A stretch of DNA of 64,000 nucleotides from contig NZ_BMQV01000001.1 of NCBI RefSeq assembly GCF_014648295.1, forward strand, positions 62,001-126,000. The letters run 5' to 3'. A program made the translations under genes and the position numbers. Origin of the DNA: Shewanella saliphila (lineage in GTDB: Bacteria; Pseudomonadota; Gammaproteobacteria; Enterobacterales; Shewanellaceae). Positions 1 through 8,625 of the stretch are shown here, piece after piece. The stretch's first letter is position 1, and the number at the start of each line of letters is the position of its first letter. Under the pieces are notes generated by a model that worked only from the letters and a program-made list of their open reading frames with translations, searched no databases and was not told where the DNA came from.

Positions 1-125
1 AAGAGCCCAATAACAATATCAATCCTGACCATTTTGGCAGCTTTGAGCGTAAACATCTAAAAGATGCGTTTAGAATTATTGCTGACTTGCAAGAAGCGGC
101 AAAAGTCAGGTTTGGGAGTCGTTAA
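1..125 (+). CDS. C-terminal end of a DUF294/CBS-type putative nucleotidyltransferase (partial)
   Basis: The frame is open from the window edge to a TAA at 123-125. The last residues read FGSFERKHLKDAFRIIADLQ and then end in VRFGSR. This resembles the C-terminal substrate-binding region of DUF294 proteins, which usually carry CBS domains and a nucleotidyltransferase fold. The stop overlaps the next start as TAATG, so the two genes are probably translationally coupled. In Shewanella such a protein commonly sits between an acetate-type sodium symporter and a DnaQ-like exonuclease; that is recalled context and the symporter is outside the window. Only about 40 residues are visible, so the family call is tentative. 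Confidence 0.6.
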   Translation, partial: EPNNNINPDHFGSFERKHLKDAFRIIADLQEAAKVRFGSR

Positions 126-838
126 TGAAATCAATTATTCATTACTTTCACCCGTTAATGCGCATCATGCGCGAACGTCAGCAATTTTTGCTCAAAAAAA
201 ACATTCCCGACTTTATTAATGACAATTTACTGGAAACACTGCCAACCCTAAATGATACAGCAGAATCGTTCGACTACTTGGTGCTCGACTTTGAAACCAC
301 AGGGCTAGATGTTAATAATGACTTAATCTTATCGATTGGTTGGGTTGAAATCATTAACTCGCACATTGATTTAGCATCATGTAAACATCACTACATCAAT
401 TCAAAATCACAAATTAAGCCCGTTACGGCAGTGATTAATCACATTACCCCGCAAATGCTTGATGAAGGCGAGTCTATCCATGAGGCAATCAAAGCATTAT
501 TTACCGCCTCTAAAGGTAAAATCTTAGTGGCGCACGGCTGCTTGGTTGAAGCGCATTTTCTACAAAAATACCTTGAGCGAAATTTTAATCTTTCGGCATT
601 GCCACTGCTGTGGGTTGACACCTTAAGTATTGAAAAACACATGGCGGTTGCGGTTAATAACCCTGATTTAGACCTGACACTTGCCAGCACTCGTGAGCGC
701 TATAATTTACCAGAGTACAATAGTCACAATGCATTAGCTGACGCGGTATCGACCGCTGAGTTATTGTTAGCCCAACAAAAAAAGTTGCAACCTCATCATA
801 AAATTCGTTTTGCTCAATTGTATAAAATGAGTCAGTAA
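125..838 (+). CDS. DnaQ-like 3'-5' exonuclease (DEDDh family)
   Basis: This 237-residue protein belongs to the DnaQ/epsilon exonuclease superfamily. Exo I is visible as LVLDFETTGLD (about residues 52-62), with the paired Asp and Glu that bind two metals. Exo III is HNALADAVSTAELL (about residues 202-215), giving the DEDDh arrangement with His and Asp. There is no polymerase or helicase domain, so it is a stand-alone exonuclease, not an obvious Pol III subunit. The start ATG overlaps the stop of the upstream DUF294-like gene. It probably trims 3' ends of DNA or RNA in the cytoplasm. Its substrate cannot be read from sequence. Confidence 0.85.
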   Translation: MKSIIHYFHPLMRIMRERQQFLLKKNIPDFINDNLLETLPTLNDTAESFDYLVLDFETTGLDVNNDLILSIGWVEIINSHIDLASCKHHYINSKSQIKPVTAVINHITPQMLDEGESIHEAIKALFTASKGKILVAHGCLVEAHFLQKYLERNFNLSALPLLWVDTLSIEKHMAVAVNNPDLDLTLASTRERYNLPEYNSHNALADAVSTAELLLAQQKKLQPHHKIRFAQLYKMSQ

Positions 839-929
839 CAATGACCAGAACGTGGGCTTTGCACAAAAAAGCAGGTAATGTGATTAATCGCTCTTTGTGG
901 CGATTCACCGTGATAAAAATAACGATAAT

Positions 930-1319
930 TTACAAGACCCTAAACGACACTAGTGTTGTCTCATAGGGGATCATATCGCAACATTGTTCCACATCTGACT
1001 TCATCTGCTTAAGCATCAAATCATTAGTGATTAAATCATCGCTTGGTGATTCACCTGCTTTTATATCATCTGCTTGTATATCAAATTCGCGCTGTAAACG
1101 GCCTAAAAAGCTGTGGTGTTGTGCACTAGTATGCTTAATATCTTTATCGAGTTGAATGTCGATGTCCCACTCAGCAAATGCCATTTGAATTTCTTGTTCA
1201 AAATGATGTTGCATCAACACCCTATCGCCATCTGCGTTTGCTAAATTGTTAGCGTTAAACTCATGGGTTATCACCAGTTCAAACTGAGCAAATATGTGTA
1301 ACACGTCATCATTGGCCAT
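930..1319 (-). CDS. hypothetical protein, 129 aa
   Basis: I do not recognise this acidic, soluble-looking protein. It has no signal peptide, membrane segment or known motif. It starts MANDDVLHIFAQFELV, and the ATG is preceded by GGAG at good spacing, which supports both reality and start. The middle contains QHHFEQEIQMAFAEWDIDIQ, which looks helical. It lies 40 bp downstream of the DUF1801-like gene on the same strand, so the two may be cotranscribed. The 91 bp between it and the convergent exonuclease gene show no clear terminator. Confidence 0.6.
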   Translation of the reverse strand: MANDDVLHIFAQFELVITHEFNANNLANADGDRVLMQHHFEQEIQMAFAEWDIDIQLDKDIKHTSAQHHSFLGRLQREFDIQADDIKAGESPSDDLITNDLMLKQMKSDVEQCCDMIPYETTLVSFRVL

Positions 1320-1359
1320 GAGGATCTCCTATCCATTTATCTGTTTAGCTTTGGTAATT

Positions 1360-1758
1360 TTAGCTCGCTGTACATTGATATTTTTGTTGCATGTGTTTTA
1401 CCGATAACTCAGCGATTTTCGTTAATACACTCAGGTTTACATCAGATAGTTTATTGATATACAGACAAGATTTACCCAATTTGTGTTTGCCAAGCTTAGC
1501 AAGTAAATCATGATACTCATCAAACCCTGGCATAATATAAACGACTGTATTTTGTTTGCGCGGCGAAAAAGCGATAACCGCAGAGTCACCTTCTCGACCA
1601 CTGTCATATTGATAATGGTAGTGGCCAAACCCAATAATACTGCCCATTAAATAGGGCTGATAACCCGATGCACTTTCAAGTAGTGATAACATGCTATGCG
1701 CATCTTGCTGGCGGTCTTTATTGTCTATCTTTGATATAAAGAGTTGAATATCATCCAT
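1360..1758 (-). CDS. DUF1801 / YdhG-like protein
   Basis: The protein resembles the small DUF1801 (YdhG-like, frataxin-fold) family, with central motifs IGFGHYHYQYDSGREGD and AFSPRKQNTVVYIMPGF, then KLGKHKLGKSCLYINKL. I chose the ATG at 1758 (MDDIQLFISK) because AAAGGA lies about 8 bases before it. A longer frame starting at 1785 would put that Shine-Dalgarno sequence inside the gene. The length of 132 residues fits the family. The biochemical role of DUF1801 proteins is poorly known. It is followed by the unrecognised 129-residue gene on the same strand. Confidence 0.75.
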   Translation of the reverse strand: MDDIQLFISKIDNKDRQQDAHSMLSLLESASGYQPYLMGSIIGFGHYHYQYDSGREGDSAVIAFSPRKQNTVVYIMPGFDEYHDLLAKLGKHKLGKSCLYINKLSDVNLSVLTKIAELSVKHMQQKYQCTAS

Positions 1759-1934
1759 TTTCAAAATCCTTTTACGTTTAATCAACTTAACTAGAATAAT
1801 CTACATCTCGTTAATCATGTAACGATTTCCGATTTTTGATTTAGCGGCAAATATTTGAACCTGTATCACTATTCAACGGGTAGAAGACAATTCGCATAGC
1901 CAGCAAATGGCTGATTAGCTTGTAAACGCCAACA

Positions 1935-1965
1935 AAAAGGGTTGAACATGTTGTTCAACCCTTTT
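1935..1965 (-). terminator. Rho-independent terminator of the PL17 operon
   Basis: A 14-bp perfect stem (AAAAGGGTTGAACA and its complement) surrounds a 3-base loop and is flanked by an A run on the plus strand, giving a T run on the minus strand. It lies about 24 bp past the stop of the minus-strand PL17 lyase gene. Confidence 0.85.
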
Positions 1966-1988
1966 ATGAGCTAACAAAGCATTTGGCT

Positions 1989-4139
1989 TTAAATTACCGC
2001 AAAAGCGCCCTGCCATTGGTAAGATTGACCATTAAACTCCACAGTATGCTGGCCTTCTAGGGCATCACCACTGAGGTTTGAAATCACGACGGTGTAACCA
2101 TTACCGCTCGTGGTGTTGATGTTAATCACGGTAGCGCTGTCATTGTGGCCAACCACGTCAACCTTGCTGACTAAACCGCGTGCACCGACTGAAGCTTCAA
2201 TCGATTCATTAAAGTATCCGTGAGTTTCTAACACAGAGGCAAACACATGATTTTGCCCAGATTGACGTAAAATAAACGCCGGTTCGCTGCGTAAGTTAAA
2301 GTCAGGATCGTTTGCCCCAGTGCGTGCAAATATCACTTTGCTGTCTGATGTCGCGCTCGACACTAAACTGTAATAGCTATTGCCATGTAGCCAACTGAGT
2401 AAGCTGCTACCGCTGACATGACCTGAGCCAACATTCCATAAATGTTGGTAACCGTTGTCGGCGCCCAGTGGTTTTAACCTTGACTCTGTTTGATAGTCAA
2501 AATCAGTCCGGATTATTTGCCCAGAATAATGCACAGGTAAATCGTATTGATGTGGTTGATCTGCCGTAATACGGTAAACATCAATCACTAATGGTTTTTC
2601 AAATTCAGCGAGCTCAGCAATAATAATGCTGCGCTGCATGTCGGTGCCATCGTAATAACCGGATATACGGCCGCTCATACCTTGTAAGCTTGAGTCATCA
2701 GCCTTGAAAAAGTGCTTTTGACCAAATTTAGATTCAGCTCGGGCGGTATCAAAGTTATTTTGGGTCTTTTGGTCAACAGTAACCGTATTGTGAGCCACGG
2801 TTTGCTTACAATACGACTTGTTTTCAGGAATGTAACGACCACCAAATTTGGGTTCAACGTTGACCCAACGGCCAAAGCCATAGTCGTGTAATACTTCCTG
2901 GCCACGGTTAAACACACTTAAATGCAGGCCGTCGTAATGGCCATGGTCGAGCGCAGAATGGTATTGATGATCGCTACCATGTTGACCAAACCAAATCAGT
3001 GCCATGGTATCGTCATTTTTTGCATCGCGATGACGCAAAATGCCCACGCCGCCTTTTTCACCTTCTGGGCCATCGGTTACAAACAAGCTGCCCCAACTAA
3101 AGGGTTTAATGTCTTTAGTATCATTAACCGCGTTAGACAAGGTTAATCCGGATATATGCACCCACACATCTTGTTGATGGTTTGCCATGCTAAGTAAGGT
3201 ATCGTTTTGCTCATAACGGTGATAACACACGCTGGTGGCCATGATCACACCTTCATCATTAATACTGATGGTTTTAGATGAATCATTAAGCGCAGGCAAT
3301 GTGCCATCAGGAAACGCAGTCGACATTACGGCATAAGAAGTGGTTTTAATCACTGAATCGTTAAATTGGTAAATGCCGATTTCAGGTTGGCGACGCTCAA
3401 TGGCTTCGGCAAATAGATAAATTGGACGTAGCGAGAAACGGTGATAGTACGGACCTTCCATGTAATAACCGTCTGGTGAAAACAATTGATCTAGCTGCGC
3501 TAAAAATCCGCCACTGACTTTGTCTAATTTAAGGCCATACAGTGCTTTATCTACTGATGCTTGATCGTTTATCGCATAACCACAAATACCCACAGCAGCC
3601 ACAGCCCATAGACCATGATTATGAATAATATCAAAGTCATGGGCATAGGTGACCACAAACATATCAATCATTTGTTTAAGCAGATTGTCTTCAATATGGC
3701 GTTTTTGTGATTCATCTAAGGTGTGATAAATACAGCTATACGCGCACGATGCATAAAGCATCCACATGTTTTCGTTTAACGTTTGATGAAACAACTTACC
3801 CGGTGGATTACTGTCACGACTGACATTGCTTTCCAATGTTGGGTAAACAGTGGCATAAGCCGTTAACATATCCACAATGTAATTGCGGTATTTATCTTCT
3901 TGGGTGATTAAAAATAATCGTCCAGCCAAATCCATATGTATGTAATTTTGCTTGTGGCGATTATGCTCATAACCCCCTCCTTCCCCGTGGCCTGGTACTT
4001 CAATACCAACCGATGTCATGTATTCGTCAGTCTGAGCGATGTCACGGGTTAACGCTTTACCTAATAGTGTCTTTGTATTGAGCGACTGTCTGAGCTGCGC
4101 GGCTTCATCAAAATTTAATAGTAAAGGTTGGTAACTCAT
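1989..4139 (-). CDS. PL17 oligoalginate lyase (exo-type), copy 1
   Basis: This 716-residue protein matches PL17 exo-oligoalginate lyases: an N-terminal alpha/alpha barrel and a C-terminal heparinase II/III-like beta-sandwich. Characteristic segments are GGGYEHNRHKQNY (about 54-66), IIHNHGLWAVAAVG (about 171-184, with the family's catalytic Asn-His), GYYMEGPYYHRF (about 224-235, with the catalytic Tyr) and GFGRWVNVEPKFGGRYIPEN. There is no signal peptide, so it should act in the cytoplasm on imported oligomers and release unsaturated uronate monomers. AGGAG precedes the ATG and lies in the end of the upstream paralogue, whose stop is 2 bp away, so the two are one operon. The two copies are diverged paralogues with the same domain layout. 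Confidence 0.92.
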   Translation of the reverse strand: MSYQPLLLNFDEAAQLRQSLNTKTLLGKALTRDIAQTDEYMTSVGIEVPGHGEGGGYEHNRHKQNYIHMDLAGRLFLITQEDKYRNYIVDMLTAYATVYPTLESNVSRDSNPPGKLFHQTLNENMWMLYASCAYSCIYHTLDESQKRHIEDNLLKQMIDMFVVTYAHDFDIIHNHGLWAVAAVGICGYAINDQASVDKALYGLKLDKVSGGFLAQLDQLFSPDGYYMEGPYYHRFSLRPIYLFAEAIERRQPEIGIYQFNDSVIKTTSYAVMSTAFPDGTLPALNDSSKTISINDEGVIMATSVCYHRYEQNDTLLSMANHQQDVWVHISGLTLSNAVNDTKDIKPFSWGSLFVTDGPEGEKGGVGILRHRDAKNDDTMALIWFGQHGSDHQYHSALDHGHYDGLHLSVFNRGQEVLHDYGFGRWVNVEPKFGGRYIPENKSYCKQTVAHNTVTVDQKTQNNFDTARAESKFGQKHFFKADDSSLQGMSGRISGYYDGTDMQRSIIIAELAEFEKPLVIDVYRITADQPHQYDLPVHYSGQIIRTDFDYQTESRLKPLGADNGYQHLWNVGSGHVSGSSLLSWLHGNSYYSLVSSATSDSKVIFARTGANDPDFNLRSEPAFILRQSGQNHVFASVLETHGYFNESIEASVGARGLVSKVDVVGHNDSATVININTTSGNGYTVVISNLSGDALEGQHTVEFNGQSYQWQGAFAVI

Positions 4140-4141
4140 GT

Positions 4142-6295
4142 TTATTTCTCCTGCTTAATGGCAGTAATATCGACAGCGTAAGGGCCAGTCCATTGATAGT
4201 TTATTTGATTAAAAGTCACACTGTGTTGACTTGTCGCTGTAGTTAATTGGTTGCAAACCATTAGGATAATAAGCGAATTAGCAGTAAATATTTGTACCAC
4301 CGAAGCGACATCATCGTGACCTAATACCTTGATGGAAGTCACTTTACCGCGAGCATTTACCGACTGCTCAAACTCTTCATTAAAATAGCCGTGAGTTTCT
4401 AATACTGATGCTAACAAACTGGTTTTGCCGTGTGTTCGGTATATAAAAGCAGGTTCACTGCGCAAGTTAAAGCTTGGGTCATTAGCGCCTGTGCGTGTAA
4501 AGAATACCTCACTAGAGTCATTGCTGCTTGTGCCAAGCCAGGTGTAGTAAGTATTGTTCTGTAACCAGCTCACTAAAGCAGTATCACTGGTTTTACCGCT
4601 GGCGATATTCCACAAATGTTGGTAGCCATTGTCAGCGCCTAACGTCGACAATTCTTGATGGCTTTGATAATCAAAATTGGTGCGAATAATTTGCCCTTCA
4701 TACTGATGCGAATAGTCATATTGATGCTCACCCTCACCCGCTAAACGGTATAAATCGATTAACAGTGGTGATTCAAGTTCATCTAACGCCAACATAAACA
4801 CGCTACGCTGCATTGATAAACCATCATAATGTTGATTAGCAAAAGCACTCATGCCGCTGATCACATCACTGTCGGCACTAAAAAAGTGCGGCATGCCATG
4901 TACACTGTCTGCTCGGGCAACGTCGAAGTTGTTTTGGCACTTTTCATCAACGGTAACGGCATTATGGGCGATAGTTTGCCGTGCATAAGATTTATTTTCG
5001 TCAAGGTAACGACCGCCAAATTTAGGCTCTACATTAACCCAACGGGCAAAACCATATTCACGCAATACTTCCTGACCACGGTTGAAGAAACTGATCCCTA
5101 AAGTGTCAAAATTCCCATGACCCATACCGTGCTGGCCGTAATTCATCACCAGTTGTGACACATCGCCTTTTTTATCCTGCATGCGGATAAAACCTTGTGC
5201 GCCATGGGTTCCATCAGGACCTTCGTTTAACTCTACACTTGGCCAAAATGGCATACCAACACTGGCCTTTTGCTCTGCTTGTTCAAGTGCACGCGACAAG
5301 ACTAATCCACATGAATGCATCCAAACTCGATCTTGAATTTTAGCCATGCCTAATAGGTTATCGTCAACGCCATAATGTTTGCTATACACACTGACCGCCA
5401 CCTGTACGCCCATATCGGTAATCGACATGGTCCGTGACGCATCATTTAGTGCAGGAAATTCACCATTAGGATACGCTGTCGACAATAACGCGTTCACCGT
5501 ATTACCAATCACTTTGTCTTTGTAGTTGTAAATATCGACTTCAGGCATATGACGATGCAATACTTCAGCAAATAAACAGGTTGGGCGGATGGCATAGCGA
5601 TGATAATAAGGTCCTTCCATGTAATAACCAGATGGTGCAAACAATTGCGAAATTTGTGCAAGAAAACCACCACTGTCATTACGCTCGATGCCGTAAACTG
5701 CCATGTCTAAGTATTCACGTTTACCGATGGCTAAACCGCAAATGCCTACCGCAGCAACAGCCCAAATACCGTGATTATGGATACGGTCAAAGTCGTGGGC
5801 ATATTTAACCGTAAACATATCTAACATTGGCTCGAAAATACGGTTTTTAATGCGCTCTTGCTGCGCGTCAGTCATCACCTCGGCCACACATGAATAAGCC
5901 AGACTGGTATAGAGTAACCAGCAATGTTCATTCAAAATTTGATGAAATAAACGTCCTGTGGGATTCGTGTTTTTTTGCACATGAAAATCGAAAGTTAAAT
6001 ATTTATCTGCGTACTCTTCTAATAAACAAATAACAAAATCAGCATAGTGCTGTTGGCGAGTAATTTGAAATAAGCGACCCGCTAAATTCATATAAGTGTA
6101 GTTTTGCTTATGACGATTATGCTCGTATCCACCAGCTTCACCGTGACCAGGGACATCTATAGTCAATGCCATAAAGTCTTCTAGGTCTTTGGTGTGTGCA
6201 TTAATGGTTTTACCCATCAAGCTAGTTCGTCCCAACTCTTTAGCAAGCTCAGTGACTTCTACTTGCGTCAGTAAAATGGGGGAAGTTTTGGTCAT
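4142..6295 (-). CDS. PL17 oligoalginate lyase (exo-type), copy 2
   Basis: This paralogue of the adjacent lyase is about 717 residues from the chosen ATG at 6295 (MTKTSPILLTQ). A TTG at 6340 would add 15 residues that have no family support. PL17 landmarks are conserved: AGGYEHNRHKQNYTYMN, RIHNHGIWAVAAVG, GYYMEGPYYHRY and GFARWVNVEPKFGGRYLDEN. There is no secretion signal. It is the promoter-proximal gene of the minus-strand operon and diverges from kdgF; the shared region holds two TGTATTACA palindromes. Having two intracellular exo-lyases may reflect preference for mannuronate- versus guluronate-rich ends or for different chain lengths. That division is inference. Confidence 0.92.
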   Translation of the reverse strand: MTKTSPILLTQVEVTELAKELGRTSLMGKTINAHTKDLEDFMALTIDVPGHGEAGGYEHNRHKQNYTYMNLAGRLFQITRQQHYADFVICLLEEYADKYLTFDFHVQKNTNPTGRLFHQILNEHCWLLYTSLAYSCVAEVMTDAQQERIKNRIFEPMLDMFTVKYAHDFDRIHNHGIWAVAAVGICGLAIGKREYLDMAVYGIERNDSGGFLAQISQLFAPSGYYMEGPYYHRYAIRPTCLFAEVLHRHMPEVDIYNYKDKVIGNTVNALLSTAYPNGEFPALNDASRTMSITDMGVQVAVSVYSKHYGVDDNLLGMAKIQDRVWMHSCGLVLSRALEQAEQKASVGMPFWPSVELNEGPDGTHGAQGFIRMQDKKGDVSQLVMNYGQHGMGHGNFDTLGISFFNRGQEVLREYGFARWVNVEPKFGGRYLDENKSYARQTIAHNAVTVDEKCQNNFDVARADSVHGMPHFFSADSDVISGMSAFANQHYDGLSMQRSVFMLALDELESPLLIDLYRLAGEGEHQYDYSHQYEGQIIRTNFDYQSHQELSTLGADNGYQHLWNIASGKTSDTALVSWLQNNTYYTWLGTSSNDSSEVFFTRTGANDPSFNLRSEPAFIYRTHGKTSLLASVLETHGYFNEEFEQSVNARGKVTSIKVLGHDDVASVVQIFTANSLIILMVCNQLTTATSQHSVTFNQINYQWTGPYAVDITAIKQEK

Positions 6296-6345
6296 AATCT
6301 TTGCCCTATATCTAGTCGTAATCTTTCTAATAACGCTCAAAAATC

Positions 6346-6356
6346 TGTATTACAAT
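6346..6356. promoter_or_regulatory. candidate operator, copy 1
   Basis: TGTATTACA (TGTA-T-TACA, 6346-6354) is followed by AT. It lies about 50 bp upstream of the lyase start and repeats the core of the site at 6527-6539. It has the size and symmetry of a GntR/FadR-type operator. No regulator gene is in the window. Confidence 0.5.
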
Positions 6357-6526
6357 ATTGTCATACAAATCGACGCATTAACAATGCTTTTTGATATATT
6401 TGTAGTCAAAAATGGCAATCATTTGAAAATAATTGTCTTTTCATAAAAATAAATAATACGGCAACGTATTGTTTAATAAGAAATAAAAAGCGTTATTACC
6501 GATATTCACAACATTGGTAAGATCTA

Positions 6527-6539
6527 ATTGTATTACAAT
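6527..6539. promoter_or_regulatory. candidate operator, copy 2 (13-bp perfect palindrome)
   Basis: ATTGTATTACAAT is a perfect palindrome about a central T. It lies about 63 bp upstream of the kdgF start. A further half-site, TTGTAT, follows at 6560-6565. With copy 1 it brackets the divergent promoter region, as expected if one repressor controls both alginate operons. Confidence 0.55.
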
Positions 6540-6601
6540 ATGTATTTAATGTTTATTATTTGTATAATAATGACCATATCGAATGCTGTAGGAGAAAGCG
6601 C

Positions 6602-6937
6602 ATGAACACATTTTTTAAAGCTGATGAACACCCATGGGAAGAGTTAGGCGATGGCATTAAACGTAAAATAGTCGGTTATACCGACGAGCTCATGGCCGTA
6701 CATCTGAACTTTGATAAAGGCGCGATTGGTTATCCTCACTCACATGAAATCCATGATCAAATAGGCTATGTGATTAGCGGCAGTTTCGAAGCCGAAGTTG
6801 ATGGCCAAAAACAAGTGCTTAAAGCCGGTGACGCCTACATTGCCCGCAAGCACCTTATGCATGGCGCAGTCGCATTAGAACAAGACAGTATCTTACTGGA
6901 TATGTTCTCTCCTGCTCGTGAAGACTTTTTAAAGTAA
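6602..6937 (+). CDS. kdgF: KdgF-like cupin (unsaturated uronate to DEH)
   Basis: This is a 111-residue single-domain cupin. KdgF enzymes linearise the 4,5-unsaturated uronate monomers made by lyases into the open-chain ketouronate (DEH). The metal-binding cupin segment reads YPHSHEIHDQIGYVISGSFE (about residues 40-59), with His, His and Gln/Glu positions typical of the fold. A second box is ARKHLMHGAV. AGGAGA sits 7 bases before the ATG at 6602, which rejects a longer frame starting at 6560. It is the first gene of the plus-strand operon with kdgK, eda and a symporter, which strongly supports the uronate role. Confidence 0.9.
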   Translation: MNTFFKADEHPWEELGDGIKRKIVGYTDELMAVHLNFDKGAIGYPHSHEIHDQIGYVISGSFEAEVDGQKQVLKAGDAYIARKHLMHGAVALEQDSILLDMFSPAREDFLK

Positions 6938-6963
6938 TACCAGAATAATTATAAGGTAACAGC

Positions 6964-7896
6964 ATGAAACCATTGAAAATAGCAATTATTGGCGAATGTA
7001 TGGTTGAGCTACAAAAAAAGATGAGCGGATTGAAGCAGTCGTTTGGCGGCGATACTCTAAACACGGCGTTATATCTATCTCGTTTAACTCATAACACCAA
7101 CATCACCACAAGCTATGTTACTGCGCTAGGTCGTGACCCTTTCAGTGAGCAAATGTTAGCAGCATGGCAAGCAGAAGGGATTGATACGAGTTTGGTGTTG
7201 CAGTTAGACCACAAAATGCCTGGCTTGTATTACATCGAAACCGACAACACCGGTGAGCGCAGTTTTCATTATTGGCGTAACGACTCAGCCGCTAAATATT
7301 TGTTTAACCAACCTCAATCTGCCGCGCTTTGTGAGCACCTGCTCAGTTACGATTACCTGCTAATTACTGGTATTACCCTAGCAATATTAACCGAGTCAGG
7401 CAGAAGCACATTATTTTCATTACTCAGTGAGTTTAAGCGCCGTGGCGGTAAAGTGATTTTTGATAATAATTACCGCCCAAGATTATGGCCTAACCCACAG
7501 CAAACAATGGATGAATACGCCAAAGCATTGGCCTTAACAGATATTGCCATACTGACCTTTGACGATGAAATGCAATTGTACGGTGATACCGAGGTTCAAC
7601 AATGCATTAGCCGTACACAAGCAGCAGGCGTAAAAGAACTGATTATTAAACGAGGTGCAGAAGATTGTATCGTGATTGATAACAATGACACTCATTATGT
7701 TGCCGCTACGTCAGTTTCAAACATTATTGACACCACCGCTGCTGGCGACTCTTTTAATGCTGGCTTTTTAGCGAAACGTTTACACGGCGGCACCGCGGCA
7801 CAAGCCGCTGCTGCAGGCCATTGTATGGCCAGTACCGTAATTCAATATCCCGGCGCAATTATCCCTGCCGTCGCGATGCCAGATATTCAACTTTAA
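6964..7896 (+). CDS. kdgK: 2-keto-3-deoxygluconate kinase
   Basis: This is a 310-residue PfkB/ribokinase-family sugar kinase. The N-terminal GGDTLNTALYLSRL segment is the PfkB signature 1 region. DTTAAGDSFNAGFLA near the C-terminus is signature 2, with the catalytic Asp. KDG kinase converts 2-keto-3-deoxygluconate to KDPG in the cytoplasm. It lies between kdgF and eda with short gaps (26 and 16 bp), forming the expected pathway order. AAGG precedes the ATG. Other PfkB sugars are possible from the fold alone, but the context makes KDG by far the best substrate. Confidence 0.93.
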   Translation: MKPLKIAIIGECMVELQKKMSGLKQSFGGDTLNTALYLSRLTHNTNITTSYVTALGRDPFSEQMLAAWQAEGIDTSLVLQLDHKMPGLYYIETDNTGERSFHYWRNDSAAKYLFNQPQSAALCEHLLSYDYLLITGITLAILTESGRSTLFSLLSEFKRRGGKVIFDNNYRPRLWPNPQQTMDEYAKALALTDIAILTFDDEMQLYGDTEVQQCISRTQAAGVKELIIKRGAEDCIVIDNNDTHYVAATSVSNIIDTTAAGDSFNAGFLAKRLHGGTAAQAAAAGHCMASTVIQYPGAIIPAVAMPDIQL

Positions 7897-7912
7897 TGAC
7901 ATTGGGAACGAC

Positions 7913-8539
7913 ATGAGCACAATGAACGAATTATTAGCTAAACATAAATTAATCCCGGTAATAGCCATAAACAAGACTGCCGATGCTGCGCCATTAGCAC
8001 AAGTATTAATCGACAATGGTATGCCAAGTGCTGAAGTGACTTTTAGAACAGAATGTGCAGTCGATGCCATTAAAGCCATGCGTGAAGCATTTCCGAATAT
8101 GTTTATTGGTGCCGGTACCATCTTAACTACCGAACAAGCCGATCAAGCAATTGACGCAGGGGTCGATTTTATCGTTAGCCCAGGGTTTAACCCTCGTGTT
8201 GTTCAGCATTGTCTTGATAAAGGTATGCCGATTATTCCTGGGGTGAATAATCCAAGTTTGGTTGAACAAGCCATGGAGATGGGATTAAAAACATTAAAGT
8301 TTTTTCCTGCTGAGCCCTCTGGTGGCGTTAACATGCTCAAAGCATTGACCGCCGTATATCCCGTAAAGTTTATGCCTACAGGTGGTGTTAACCCTGACAA
8401 TATTGACACTTATCTCAATATACCTGCTGTACTTGCCTGTGGTGGTACCTGGATGGTTCCCACTTCATTGATAGATTCAGGACAATGGGATGAAATAGGC
8501 CGTTTAGTCAGTGTCGCAGTCGCAAATATTAATAAATAA
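7913..8539 (+). CDS. eda: KDPG (and probably KHG) aldolase
   Basis: At 208 residues this is the typical Eda length, a class I TIM-barrel aldolase splitting KDPG to pyruvate and glyceraldehyde 3-phosphate. Visible features are VTFRTECAVDAI (catalytic Glu region), AGTILTTEQADQAIDAG and LKFFPAEPSGG, which carries the Schiff-base Lys before the FFPAE motif. The phosphate-binding FMPTGGVNPDN segment follows. It closes the alginate-to-central-metabolism route begun by the lyases, KdgF and KdgK. GGGA precedes the ATG. Confidence 0.95.
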   Translation: MSTMNELLAKHKLIPVIAINKTADAAPLAQVLIDNGMPSAEVTFRTECAVDAIKAMREAFPNMFIGAGTILTTEQADQAIDAGVDFIVSPGFNPRVVQHCLDKGMPIIPGVNNPSLVEQAMEMGLKTLKFFPAEPSGGVNMLKALTAVYPVKFMPTGGVNPDNIDTYLNIPAVLACGGTWMVPTSLIDSGQWDEIGRLVSVAVANINK

Positions 8540-8549
8540 AATACATTAT

Positions 8550-8572
8550 ATGACCCATAGAAGGTCATTTTT
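8550..8572 (+). terminator. weak hairpin with T run between eda and the symporter gene
   Basis: A 6-bp stem (ATGACC with GGTCAT) and 7-base loop are followed by TTTTT. It lies inside the operon and could act as a partial terminator or an mRNA-stability element that sets symporter expression below that of the enzymes. The stem is short. Confidence 0.4.
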
Positions 8573-8625
8573 CGCGGTTAACATTGTTAACACAAACATA
8601 GAGTTATTATTATCGAGGCTAAATC

